DNA of 64,000 nucleotides from an uncultured Treponema sp. (lineage in GTDB: Bacteria; Spirochaetota; Spirochaetia; Treponematales; Treponemataceae), in NCBI GenBank assembly GCA_937894335.1, contig CALCRU010000046.1:1-64000 (forward strand). The letters run 5' to 3'. Under the pieces are notes generated by a model that was not told the origin of the DNA, made no database searches, and was given only the letters and a program-made list of their open reading frames with translations. Positions 51,490-60,697 of this stretch are shown piece by piece. Positions within the stretch are counted from its first letter, which is position 1, and each line of letters opens with the position of its first letter. Made by a program: the position numbers and the translations under genes.

Positions 51490-53639
51490 CGTACCGTGTA
51501 GGAAATGCTTGCTTCTTCTCCTGCACATCTTACAGTAAGTGTGTGTGTTCCTCGGGTAAGGGGAACATTCCAAGAAAACAGGTCTGTTGCGGTAGAAACA
51601 AATTTTCCGTCTGCAAAAAGTGTGGCTTCTGAAGAGTGACCACCTGTAACTTCAACGCGAAGAACTTGCGCACTCTGAGGAATACTTGCATCATAAATAA
51701 ACTGGGCCTTGTTCCGCGGATACAGAAAATTCAGTTCGCTACCATCGGGCAGACTTTCTCCTGCAAAGTTTCCTGAAGAAGCCCAATGCTGATATTCCGA
51801 AGGATACCTTATAACAATTTTTCCGTCGCGCCTTTCATGCCAGGTGCATGTTTGAAGTCCCTGTATTTTACTCTGACTAATGTATTCCCTTGTTATGGAA
51901 GGACAGTTGTCTCCAGCCTTCATACCAGAAAGTGTACAGATGTTCTGTTCCACATAGGAGTCGGGCTTTGCAAATTCCTTAGCACCATAAGTCTTTGTAA
52001 GTTCATCAAGAATTGAACGGACTACGGTTGCCGGAATGCTACTGCCAGTTTGCCCCACAACAGTTGCGCCTTCAAAGTTTCCCATCCAGACTCCTGCTGT
52101 AATGGAAGAAGTTGCACCTAATGCAATTATATTCTGATACTGATTTGATGTTCCTGTCTTGAACATGCTGGGATAAGTGGTGTCAAAAACTTTTGCGTAA
52201 CCAAATCCCAGTGAGCGTGCATTTTTGTCGCTTAGCATGTCGCATAAGACTCGTGCCGTATCATGGTCAAACACTTTGCGGCCTTCTTGTTTTTTAGAAG
52301 GGACAACTTTTAGTTCCGTGGGAACAAAACCATCTCTGGGAAAAACAGAAAATGCTGTTACCATTTCCTTAAGTGTTACTTCGCTACTTCCCAGTGCAAT
52401 GGAAAGACCTGTTGAATCCCTTGTGCCGTCCAAAGAATAAAATCCCAGTTTGCTAAGGGTCTTCATGTATTCGTCAACGCTTACGCTGTAAAGAACATAC
52501 ACCGCTGGAATGTTCAGGCTAGAGGCAAGGGCAATCCGTATTCTTACTGGACCGTTGTACCTGTTGTTAAAGTTGAGTGGAACATAAACTTGTTCACCGC
52601 CAAAGTCAAGAGGAATGTCAGGTAGAACTGTTGAAGGCGAAAATCCTCGCTCAAGAGAAAGGGCATACAGAAAGGGCTTCATGGAACTGCCTGGCTGGTT
52701 TGCAACAAGAACTCCGTCAATTTCTCCGCCGTGAGTCTTATCATCAAAACTTGCGTTTCCGCACCAAATTAAAACTTCGCCTGTTGCATTGTCTATGACC
52801 AAAGCAGCACCGTTATGGATTCGCGCATCTTGGTATTCTGTAATTTTTTGCTGCAGGATATGCTCGGTCATTTCGTTCCATTGGGCGTTTATGGAAAGTG
52901 TAAGTTCGTTGGGAATGATTCTGTTTTCTTTTGCGTAAGAGTCAATTACATATTGGATGAAGTGAGGACAGCGTGTGGCATAGTCGTACTGCTTGTCTGG
53001 TGCGTTGTCGCTTGGTCTTCTGGGAATGCGTGAAAGAATTTCTATCTGTTCTTGAGTAAGTCTGTCGGGTGTTACGCAAAAAAAACTTCTGCTTGCACTG
53101 CCCACTCCTTCTATTTGTTTTCCGAAGGGAACGCAATTAAGGTAAAGTTCTAGAATCTGTTTTTTGGTAAGTTTGATTTCAAGATAGAAGGAATAAAAAA
53201 CTTCTTTTATTTTTACTCCGGCATTTACCTTTCCATTTTTACGGGGATAGATGATTCGAGCAAGCTGCATGGTGATTGTTGAAGCACCGCTTACAATGCG
53301 ACCTGCCTCTTTGTTTTGTGAAGCCGCCCTAAAGATTGCACTTGGATCAACGCCTAAGTGATGGTAGAAATTTTTATCTTCTTCCCTAATGAATGTGTCT
53401 ATTAAGTTTTGGGGAAGGGAGTCTAAACTGTACCACTCTCGGCGAAGACCGTCTTCAAGTGCAAGCACGCTCAGCAGCTCTCCGTTTCTGTCGTAGAAGC
53501 GAGTGCTGTTTTGTCGTGTCATGAATCTGTTTAGCGTAGGGTTGGGCAGAAACTTAAGGAGCAGATATGCTACCAAAAGGACTGCCGCCGCTACAGCTAA
53601 AACAATAGTCCGTCGCTTAAATCGCCTTACGGATTTCAT
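51486..53639 (-). CDS. pbpC: Penicillin-binding protein 1C
   Basis: The 717-residue protein has an N-terminal membrane helix (about 11-30), a GT51 glycosyltransferase domain (catalytic Glu87 in REEDKNF) and a transpeptidase domain with Ser318 in PGSSMKPF and a later KTGTS. A C-terminal beta domain (BiPBP_C type) completes it. It polymerises and crosslinks peptidoglycan at the periplasmic face. It overlaps alpha-2-macroglobulin copy 2 by ATGA, the canonical yfhM-pbpC pairing. Together they are thought to protect and repair the wall after protease attack, which is literature-based inference. Confidence 0.95.
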   Translation of the reverse strand: MKSVRRFKRRTIVLAVAAAVLLVAYLLLKFLPNPTLNRFMTRQNSTRFYDRNGELLSVLALEDGLRREWYSLDSLPQNLIDTFIREEDKNFYHHLGVDPSAIFRAASQNKEAGRIVSGASTITMQLARIIYPRKNGKVNAGVKIKEVFYSFYLEIKLTKKQILELYLNCVPFGKQIEGVGSASRSFFCVTPDRLTQEQIEILSRIPRRPSDNAPDKQYDYATRCPHFIQYVIDSYAKENRIIPNELTLSINAQWNEMTEHILQQKITEYQDARIHNGAALVIDNATGEVLIWCGNASFDDKTHGGEIDGVLVANQPGSSMKPFLYALSLERGFSPSTVLPDIPLDFGGEQVYVPLNFNNRYNGPVRIRIALASSLNIPAVYVLYSVSVDEYMKTLSKLGFYSLDGTRDSTGLSIALGSSEVTLKEMVTAFSVFPRDGFVPTELKVVPSKKQEGRKVFDHDTARVLCDMLSDKNARSLGFGYAKVFDTTYPSMFKTGTSNQYQNIIALGATSSITAGVWMGNFEGATVVGQTGSSIPATVVRSILDELTKTYGAKEFAKPDSYVEQNICTLSGMKAGDNCPSITREYISQSKIQGLQTCTWHERRDGKIVIRYPSEYQHWASSGNFAGESLPDGSELNFLYPRNKAQFIYDASIPQSAQVLRVEVTGGHSSEATLFADGKFVSTATDLFSWNVPLTRGTHTLTVRCAGEEASISYTVR

Positions 53640-56600
53640 TCAATAGTCCATACCTTGCCGTTGGAGCGACCAAAGATTTCACTCTGGTACATGCATTCCG
53701 CTGTGCTAGAAGGTGTGTTGTATGTTCCCTTGCGTGTCGCACGGAAGAGGAATTCAACCTGCTGGTTTCCTGCTGGGAAGTAGTTCCAGAAGTACTGAAC
53801 TTCGCTGTCGTAAATGGCCTGGTTTGAAAGTCCCCAGTTGTAGTTTCTGTACCAGCTTTCCCAGTCGTCTTCATCCTCGTCAGTTTCTGCAGGAGGCAAG
53901 CTTCCCGTGGTTACGAATGCAGCGTTAAGTACTTCGCATCCTGCAGGAATTGTGGCACGAACAGCAACAAATTCCCTTAGGCGTGTAGAAGAAACATAAA
54001 CCTTCTGACGGTAAATGTTTCCTGCCACAAGTTTGTCGCCTGTAACAACTTCGCCAGTCTTTACATCAATTATTTCTGTAAAGATACAAATGCCTTCATC
54101 CCGTGCAGTCTGTTCTGCAGGAGGAATTGCATACTTCATTGAAACAGTGTAGAAGAGCTTTCCGTCACCCTTTGCATTGAATGTAAGAGGAAGTTCTGTT
54201 CCGCGCTTCTGTTCTTTTACAGGCGATTCATTAAAGTCAACGGTTTTTTCGACCGGGTCAGCCGCAACGCCTTTGAATGTGCCAGACACGAAATCCTTTT
54301 TGTTAAGAAGGGCTTCGGCCGTAAAGTTGGTGTTTTCAAGGCCTTCCTGCTTGATGTAGGAATTGATTGCAATAAGAACTCTTGCAGTCTGGGCTGTGCT
54401 TGTCCAGTAACCGTGAGACATCTTTTGAATTTCGAGCAGCTCGTAAACCAAATGCTGGTTGATGTCAGACTCTGGCTCAAGTTCAGAGAAGAACTGAAGC
54501 AGAAGGGCATAGTCTTCAGACTTACCGTTAAGGAATGACCAGTAAGAATTTATGCTGTCCGTAAGGTCTATTCCCCGTGTGGAATACTTTGTGTACCTTC
54601 GGATTTTCTTTCCTACTTCCTGAGCTTTTGACTTGTTTCCGCACTTAAGGTAGGCAAGTCCGCAGTATGCAAGAGCATTCAGGTTTTCAGAAGATTCTGC
54701 AATTTCTGCAAGTTTTGAATTAAAGTCATCCTTGCCATCAGAAAGACATTCCGCAATGTAAATTGCTTGGGCTGTGTTGTACCAGTATGCACCGTCTTTT
54801 CCGCTTCCTGTTGCCAGATTCTTTATGTATCTGTGCAGGGCGTCAACATCAATGCCTTTTGTGCTTATTCCGTTTTTCTGTGCAAGGGCTACAATTTCTC
54901 CAATGCGCATGGAAACATAATTGTTGCTTTCACGACCACTGGGCCAGTAGGGGAATCCCCCGTCGGATTTCTGAACCTTTTTCCATGAAGCAATTTCTTT
55001 TTCTGCAACCCGTTTGGGATTCTTTACTTCGGAATTAAGACCGAACACCTTGATGTATTCTCCAAATGCAACAAGAGGAAGCACTGCCGCAGATCTTTGC
55101 TCCATGCATCCGTAGGGATAGTGGAATACATAGGTTACGGCTTCGGTAAGAGTGCCAAGACGAGTTGGGTCAAGCTGAACATAAAGGCTTCCTAGTCCGT
55201 CTTCTGTATTTGCAGGAATAACAATCTGTTCGGAGGTAGAAGAGCCTTCCTTTGTTACGCCAAGTTCGCCTACGGTGGTTACCGTTTCGAAAATGTAGGG
55301 CTTTTCTATTTCCAGAGGAAGCAAAATGCGTTCGTTTACAAGGCTACTCTTTACAACATATTCAACAGTAATCCATCCTTGGGAAACTGCTTCTACACTA
55401 AACATGAGTGACTGGGTGCTTGACGAGGGAACAGAAATTGTCTTTGTGTTCTGACCGTTTACAAGGGCGTGTCCAGGAAGTTTCTGAACATCATCTTCGT
55501 CCTGTGCAAGGCCAGTTTTTTCTATGCCGTCGTATACATTTACGGTTACGCTTACATTCTGTGCAGAGGCGTCAAGGTTTGAAATTGTTACGCCAACTTC
55601 GCCCTTGTCGTTTACACGGAGTTTTCTCGGAAGAACCTGACGGACAGAAATTGGTTCAGCAACATCCATCTGTGTTTCGGTAATGCCGAATGTGTCGTTG
55701 TTTACGCCAACAGCAGTTACCCGGTAAGCGGTAAGGGTGTCTGGCAGTGTGAACGAGTAGGTTGCTTTTCCGTTAGAATCAGTTACGATGCTTGGAACAA
55801 ACACAGCAGTTGGTTCAAAGTTTTTGCGTTCGTTAAGTTTTGCATCACCTTCATCAGCGTCGCCGCCTACAAGATTTTTAATTTCGTAGGTAACTGGATC
55901 CATGAGCAGTGAACGAGAATCTCCTCCGCGCACACAGTCTGGGAAGAGGTAGCGCGAATAGAAATGCTCTATTGGATTTGCAACATGGTAGTTAATCAAA
56001 TCGATAACGCCACGGTCAACAGCCATAAGAGTAATTTCTGCATTGGAAACAGGCTTTCCGTTTTTAGAAGCATAAATGGTTATGGTTGCCTTTTCGCCCG
56101 GACGGTAAGAAGGCTTGTCTTGTTCAACCTTTATGTCAAAGCTCTTGAATGCAGGATCAACACAGAGGGCTGCAAGTCCAAAGTAACCTTTTGGTTTTGC
56201 AACATCAGGAGTGTCGTAGTCGTTGTGGGGATTTTCTGTTCTTACTGAGTAAGAAGAAAGTGTTACATACATTACGGGAACATAGCTTTCTTCTATCTTT
56301 ACATCAAGAACGGTTGTGGGAACATCAATGTCGATAACGCGTTCAGAAACAATTCCTTCACGCTCAATGGTCATAAGGTACTTGCCCTTTTCAAGAGGAC
56401 TCTGCATAAGGATGTGGGCAGTGTCGCCTACGGCATAAAGTTCTCTGTCAGGAGTCATTGTAATTTCTTCAGCATTGTCGCGGTTAAACCAGTACCAGTC
56501 GCTGCTTGTAACATAGAAGCTTCGTTCGGTAATGATTTCGTTTTCCCTTGCATCCTGTGTTGAAACGCGCAGAATGTACTGGCCGCCCTTTGGAGGAACA

Positions 56601-59458
56601 ACTGTAAATGATGAAGGTGTTGCGGTTCCGGAAAGATCCAGTGTCTTTTCGTCTTCCGTAATCATTTCCCTTTCGTACCTTGTGTTAATCTGTCCGTTCC
56701 AGCTTACCTGCTGAATCTGCTTCCATTCGTAACGCAAAAGTTCAACCTTGAGTTTTTTCTTTGCACCAGTAGGCAGGTCTTTTGCAAGAGGAGCGGTTTC
56801 ATCAGGAGTAAGGCAGACATAGTCAAATGTAATGGTGTCGCCTTTTTTTGCAAAGCCGTTTACATTTTTTGGACTGCTTAATCCTATGTAGAATTTTGAC
56901 GGATGTACTGTCGCCTTTGTTGAAGTGCTTATGGCCTGATTTCCGCTGTCGGTAACGGTTGCTTCAAAGCGGTAGGAGTAGGCCATGCCCTTAAGTTTTT
57001 CGCCTCCAGTCTGCTGCTGTTCGGTTGCAGAACCTTCGCCGTTCAGATATCCGTCGGCATAGTTGATGGAAGTTCTTCCGTCGTAACCCTGCTTTGGTCC
57101 GAAGGTATAGTTTGAATAAGTGTTGCCCTTTGCATAGAATCCCACAGGTTCCCTTGTCCAGTAACCTGAGTAGTGGGCGTTACCCATGCTTCCGCCGCCA
57201 AGATACTGTGCCTTGACTTCTGCATTTAAAGTGTCGCCTGAATAATATGTAATGTCGGCAAATGAAGCGTTTGCCTCAAACCTAAGCCTTTCAAAGAACT
57301 GAACCTGTATGTTGCATGTTTCTCTGTCGTAACGGTCAGCTCCTGCGCGGTAGTATTCAATGGAATATGTACCTGGTTCCAAATCTTCGGGCAGTTTGAA
57401 TGTGCCCCAGAATCCTCCGTTTACACTTGTTGTGCCGGTAAGGGTTGCGTATGTTTCGCCATACCAGGAACCGTTAGTAAGTTTGACTGTATAGGAACTG
57501 TTTGCGTAAGATGAATAGTTTCCCGTCTTAAGGGTTTTGTCTATTCCTCGGAATGTTACAGTCTCTCCAGGTTTGTACAGGCCTCTGTCTGTAAAGATAA
57601 AGGTTACCTGCTTTTGTTCTTCTGCATTTCCTGGCGAATCAGTGCTTATTACTGCCGTGCGCCACATGTCGTAAATGTCAGGCTGGAAAAGTGCACGGTC
57701 ATCTTTTGTTTTTGCTTCCACATACAAATAACCGTTGGTGCGGTCTGACAGCATGTTCTTTGGAACAGAAATAACGGCAAATCCGTTTGCGTCAGTTTTT
57801 GCCTTGCAGGCTGGAGTACCTTCTGTTGCTTCAAAGACTCCCCGATAGGTTGAGCTGTTAATCATATAGGCATTTACTTCTGCATTTGCAACAGGCTTTC
57901 CGCTTGAAAGGCTTGTAACAAGAACAAGAATCTTATTGTAGCCGTAGCGAACTGTCATGCCCAAGTCCGTTACCTGAATGTACTGGGTGTTTTCTGAGGT
58001 TGAGCTTCTTGTTTCAACTTCTTCGGTGTACCAGTTTGTGTAACGGTATTCGTATTTCATATTTGCATTGAATGCTACAGTACCGCGGTAACCAGAAGAA
58101 GTTTTTTGCAGTGCTGGAGTTAAATCAACGGCTTCTATAATGCGCTTGTTCTGGGGAATGTTTTCTGGATTAAGTTCCACCTTAATGGCTTCGCCTTCAT
58201 AGGAAAGGGTGCCGTTTGCCAGTGCTATGGGAACAAGACTGTAGGCTGAGCCGCTCTTTATATTCTGATGCTCAAAGACAAGTTTTGGGGCAAACTGAGA
58301 TTCAAGCATTTTAAATCCGTAGTCTTTATATGACGCATAACTTCTTGCCTGGGGAACTGTAACGCTATGTTCGTCCCCTGTGCCAAGTTTTCTTCCGTAA
58401 ATATCGTGGGCTTCTCCAGAAAGTTTTATCTTGTACTCCGAACCAAATGTAACTGGCAGACTGTGCACGATGATGTTTGTACCGTTTACATAAATGTTGT
58501 CCGCTGTAACAGGCATTGCGGGAGTTGTAGAAATCCACTTTGCAACTTCTGCCTCGCTGCCCTGCTTAATCTGATGGCTCATTATAAAGGCGACAGGGTT
58601 TGCGTACTTGCTGTCAAGATAAAGATATTCAGTGCGGAATCGTTCTACAGAAAATGGCCTTAGCGTCATGAAGGACCGAGTTTGTTCTTCACTTGTAGGG
58701 TAGCAATCCTTGTCTGCAGAAGAACCCTTGGGAAGAGTAATGTATAAAGTTGTATATTCCGGCGGAGTTTCCTTTAGCTTAAGTCGCACACAGTTTTCGC
58801 TTTCCTGGGTTGCGGTGAATGTGAATGCCTCTAGAGTACCAGATTTCTCTACCGTAAGTTCCTTTGCAACAAAAGAAGCGTTAACTGGCGAGTTAAAGAA
58901 TACGGCAATGTCACGGGCAAGTTCAACGGGAACATCTTCGCTGTCTACATAGTTTCCTTTCTTTACTTCTTCGTAACCTGGAACTACGGATGTTATTGTA
59001 AGTTCTTCGGAGTGGAATTTGTATTCTGTCTGACCAGATATTTTTGTTCCATCGGTGGAAGTAAGTTTTGGATTTATCTTTATGGTATATTCTTTTTGGG
59101 GAATTACGCTTTCTGAGGACTCAAAACTTAAAAGGCTTGTTCCGTACCATCTGAACACACCTGCAATGGGCGGCTCAATGGTAAATACATCAGACTTGTC
59201 TGAGGGTTCGCCCAGTTTTTGAAGAGCCACAACAGGTTTTGAAAACTGAACCTGAATTGAGGGGAACTTAACTGATGCAGGAAGTTCATCCTCAGGTGTA
59301 AACGAAATTACGGTAAACTCCGTGTTTTCATCGCTGTAGGAAGATGCTGACTGTGCCGCTGTTCCGGCAGACTTTTTCTTGCATCCAACAAACAAAATGC
59401 CCATACATGCAATAAGTGCAATTAAAAATAGGGCGGCCTTAGAAAATAATTTACGCAT
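53636..59458 (-). CDS. Alpha-2-macroglobulin family lipoprotein (copy 2), coupled to pbpC
   Basis: The 1940-residue protein has a lipobox LFVGC (Cys26). Macroglobulin domains follow, then the thioester CMEQ at 1451-1454 within YPYGCMEQ, and a C-terminal domain ending FLFRATRKGTYNTP. It is a close paralogue of the gene at 15086; the opening (FPSIQVQFSKPVVALQKLGEP) is nearly the same in both. The presumed bait (about 69 residues after VDRGVIDL) is much shorter than in copy 1. It leads an operon with pbpC from a leaderless-type promoter. Confidence 0.94.
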   Translation of the reverse strand: MRKLFSKAALFLIALIACMGILFVGCKKKSAGTAAQSASSYSDENTEFTVISFTPEDELPASVKFPSIQVQFSKPVVALQKLGEPSDKSDVFTIEPPIAGVFRWYGTSLLSFESSESVIPQKEYTIKINPKLTSTDGTKISGQTEYKFHSEELTITSVVPGYEEVKKGNYVDSEDVPVELARDIAVFFNSPVNASFVAKELTVEKSGTLEAFTFTATQESENCVRLKLKETPPEYTTLYITLPKGSSADKDCYPTSEEQTRSFMTLRPFSVERFRTEYLYLDSKYANPVAFIMSHQIKQGSEAEVAKWISTTPAMPVTADNIYVNGTNIIVHSLPVTFGSEYKIKLSGEAHDIYGRKLGTGDEHSVTVPQARSYASYKDYGFKMLESQFAPKLVFEHQNIKSGSAYSLVPIALANGTLSYEGEAIKVELNPENIPQNKRIIEAVDLTPALQKTSSGYRGTVAFNANMKYEYRYTNWYTEEVETRSSTSENTQYIQVTDLGMTVRYGYNKILVLVTSLSSGKPVANAEVNAYMINSSTYRGVFEATEGTPACKAKTDANGFAVISVPKNMLSDRTNGYLYVEAKTKDDRALFQPDIYDMWRTAVISTDSPGNAEEQKQVTFIFTDRGLYKPGETVTFRGIDKTLKTGNYSSYANSSYTVKLTNGSWYGETYATLTGTTSVNGGFWGTFKLPEDLEPGTYSIEYYRAGADRYDRETCNIQVQFFERLRFEANASFADITYYSGDTLNAEVKAQYLGGGSMGNAHYSGYWTREPVGFYAKGNTYSNYTFGPKQGYDGRTSINYADGYLNGEGSATEQQQTGGEKLKGMAYSYRFEATVTDSGNQAISTSTKATVHPSKFYIGLSSPKNVNGFAKKGDTITFDYVCLTPDETAPLAKDLPTGAKKKLKVELLRYEWKQIQQVSWNGQINTRYEREMITEDEKTLDLSGTATPSSFTVVPPKGGQYILRVSTQDARENEIITERSFYVTSSDWYWFNRDNAEEITMTPDRELYAVGDTAHILMQSPLEKGKYLMTIEREGIVSERVIDIDVPTTVLDVKIEESYVPVMYVTLSSYSVRTENPHNDYDTPDVAKPKGYFGLAALCVDPAFKSFDIKVEQDKPSYRPGEKATITIYASKNGKPVSNAEITLMAVDRGVIDLINYHVANPIEHFYSRYLFPDCVRGGDSRSLLMDPVTYEIKNLVGGDADEGDAKLNERKNFEPTAVFVPSIVTDSNGKATYSFTLPDTLTAYRVTAVGVNNDTFGITETQMDVAEPISVRQVLPRKLRVNDKGEVGVTISNLDASAQNVSVTVNVYDGIEKTGLAQDEDDVQKLPGHALVNGQNTKTISVPSSSTQSLMFSVEAVSQGWITVEYVVKSSLVNERILLPLEIEKPYIFETVTTVGELGVTKEGSSTSEQIVIPANTEDGLGSLYVQLDPTRLGTLTEAVTYVFHYPYGCMEQRSAAVLPLVAFGEYIKVFGLNSEVKNPKRVAEKEIASWKKVQKSDGGFPYWPSGRESNNYVSMRIGEIVALAQKNGISTKGIDVDALHRYIKNLATGSGKDGAYWYNTAQAIYIAECLSDGKDDFNSKLAEIAESSENLNALAYCGLAYLKCGNKSKAQEVGKKIRRYTKYSTRGIDLTDSINSYWSFLNGKSEDYALLLQFFSELEPESDINQHLVYELLEIQKMSHGYWTSTAQTARVLIAINSYIKQEGLENTNFTAEALLNKKDFVSGTFKGVAADPVEKTVDFNESPVKEQKRGTELPLTFNAKGDGKLFYTVSMKYAIPPAEQTARDEGICIFTEIIDVKTGEVVTGDKLVAGNIYRQKVYVSSTRLREFVAVRATIPAGCEVLNAAFVTTGSLPPAETDEDEDDWESWYRNYNWGLSNQAIYDSEVQYFWNYFPAGNQQVEFLFRATRKGTYNTPSSTAECMYQSEIFGRSNGKVWTIE

Positions 59459-59493
59459 GCTTTAAGCATAGCACTTTACCTTGTTTTTTGCTA
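59459..59493 (-). promoter_or_regulatory. Leaderless-type promoter of alpha-2-macroglobulin copy 2
   Basis: TGC-TATGCT (-10 at 59470-59465 on the minus strand) is followed by six bases and the ATG at 59458. A TAGCAA at 59493-59488 gives a 17-bp spacer and overlaps the divergent promoter of the 59505 gene. Confidence 0.55.
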
Positions 59494-59504
59494 TAGTTTT
59501 CGCT
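59492..59504 (+). promoter_or_regulatory. Leaderless-type -10 element of the 59505 gene
   Basis: TGC-TATAGT (59492-59497) is followed by seven bases and the ATG at 59505. No ribosome-binding site is present. Confidence 0.5.
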
Positions 59505-59804
59505 ATGGAAACAAAACTTCTAATCTTTGGAATTCTCTTTATAGTTGTGGGAATTCTCTTTATAACAGTGTCTGTCATACTCAGAGTAAGAGAAGGAAAT
59601 CCGCATAAAAAAGTGATGGGTGTTTTTCCGTCAGCATTTTTAATTATGGGATGCATAACCGTTACCCTGGGCGGTCTTACAATTGTGTTCCGAAACGAAC
59701 TGACTAAAAAAGTTGCGGCGGTTGGAGCCATAGTGTATCTTATCATGCTAATCATAATGCAGGTGATACTTGTTACGCAGGCAAAGACGGATTCTTCAAA
59801 ATGA
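59505..59804 (+). CDS. Small membrane protein (99 aa)
   Basis: The protein has three predicted membrane helices (about 4-26, 38-60 and 70-91). No family is recognised. It starts directly after a TATAGT box and overlaps the RluA-family gene by ATGA. A role with pseudouridine synthesis is not suggested; co-transcription may be incidental. Confidence 0.65.
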   Translation: METKLLIFGILFIVVGILFITVSVILRVREGNPHKKVMGVFPSAFLIMGCITVTLGGLTIVFRNELTKKVAAVGAIVYLIMLIIMQVILVTQAKTDSSK

Positions 59805-60697
59805 ACGCTCCCATTCATCATGTAAAGGCAAGCACCCAGTACAAGCGGGAGCACAAGGCTGACTACGGTAAGGAAAAAATAGAAGTGCTCTATCAGGATG
59901 ATGATGTTGCTGTAATCTGCAAACCTACAGGACTTCTTTCTGTTCCTTATCCTGGAAGCAAGTCACGGACGGCACTAGAACTTGTGGAAAAGCTTACCAG
60001 AAAAAAGGCATACACTGTGCATCGTCTTGACCGGGACACAAGCGGAGTTATGGTTTTTGCACTAACTGAATCCGCACAAAAAAAACTGATGGCTACATGG
60101 CATAAGGCAGTAACTGAACGACGCTATCATGCTGTTGCGGAAAATCCCCGTGACAAAAAAAAGCAGCTTCCCGACGAAGGAATTATTGATGACCCTCTTG
60201 CACAGAATGCTTACCATGTGGGTTATGTTCCCCATGACGAAAACGACAGGGCAAAAACTGTTGCCGCAAAAACTCATTACAAAATTCTTGTGCGCGGGAA
60301 AACTCATTCCCTGTTTGAACTGGAACTTGATACCGGTAAGAAAAATCAAATAAGGGCGCATCTTGCTTCAAAGGGATATCCTCTTGGTGGAGACGAAAAC
60401 TACAGGGCACATACCGATCCCTTTCACAGGCTAATGCTTCATGCAAGAACGCTTGCCTTTAAGCATCCTGCTACGGGAAAAATCCTGCGCTTTGAAGTTC
60501 CTGAACCTAAGGAGTGGGAAGCCTATGTAAGGCAGGGTGACGAAAATCCTTTAACACCTATCTGGTTTAATAAAGTTTCCCATGCAGACGGACGCGGACA
60601 GAAGGCACCTTTGCCAAAAGAAAAAATTCGGCTTTCTGCAAAACAGAAGAGTCACATGGATTTTATTTCTCAGGGTAAGTTTCGCTCAGGGCGCTGA
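59801..60697 (+). CDS. RluA family pseudouridine synthase
   Basis: The 298-residue enzyme isomerises uridine in rRNA or tRNA. The catalytic Asp is in HRLDRDTSGVMVFAL, and the KKNQIRAHLASKGYPLGGDENY motif marks the C-terminal RluA core. No S4 domain is present at the N-terminus, unlike RluD, so the RNA target (perhaps 23S rRNA or tRNA) is uncertain. It overlaps the small membrane protein upstream by ATGA and the convergent nnr gene by 35 bp. Confidence 0.92.
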   Translation: MNAPIHHVKASTQYKREHKADYGKEKIEVLYQDDDVAVICKPTGLLSVPYPGSKSRTALELVEKLTRKKAYTVHRLDRDTSGVMVFALTESAQKKLMATWHKAVTERRYHAVAENPRDKKKQLPDEGIIDDPLAQNAYHVGYVPHDENDRAKTVAAKTHYKILVRGKTHSLFELELDTGKKNQIRAHLASKGYPLGGDENYRAHTDPFHRLMLHARTLAFKHPATGKILRFEVPEPKEWEAYVRQGDENPLTPIWFNKVSHADGRGQKAPLPKEKIRLSAKQKSHMDFISQGKFRSGR

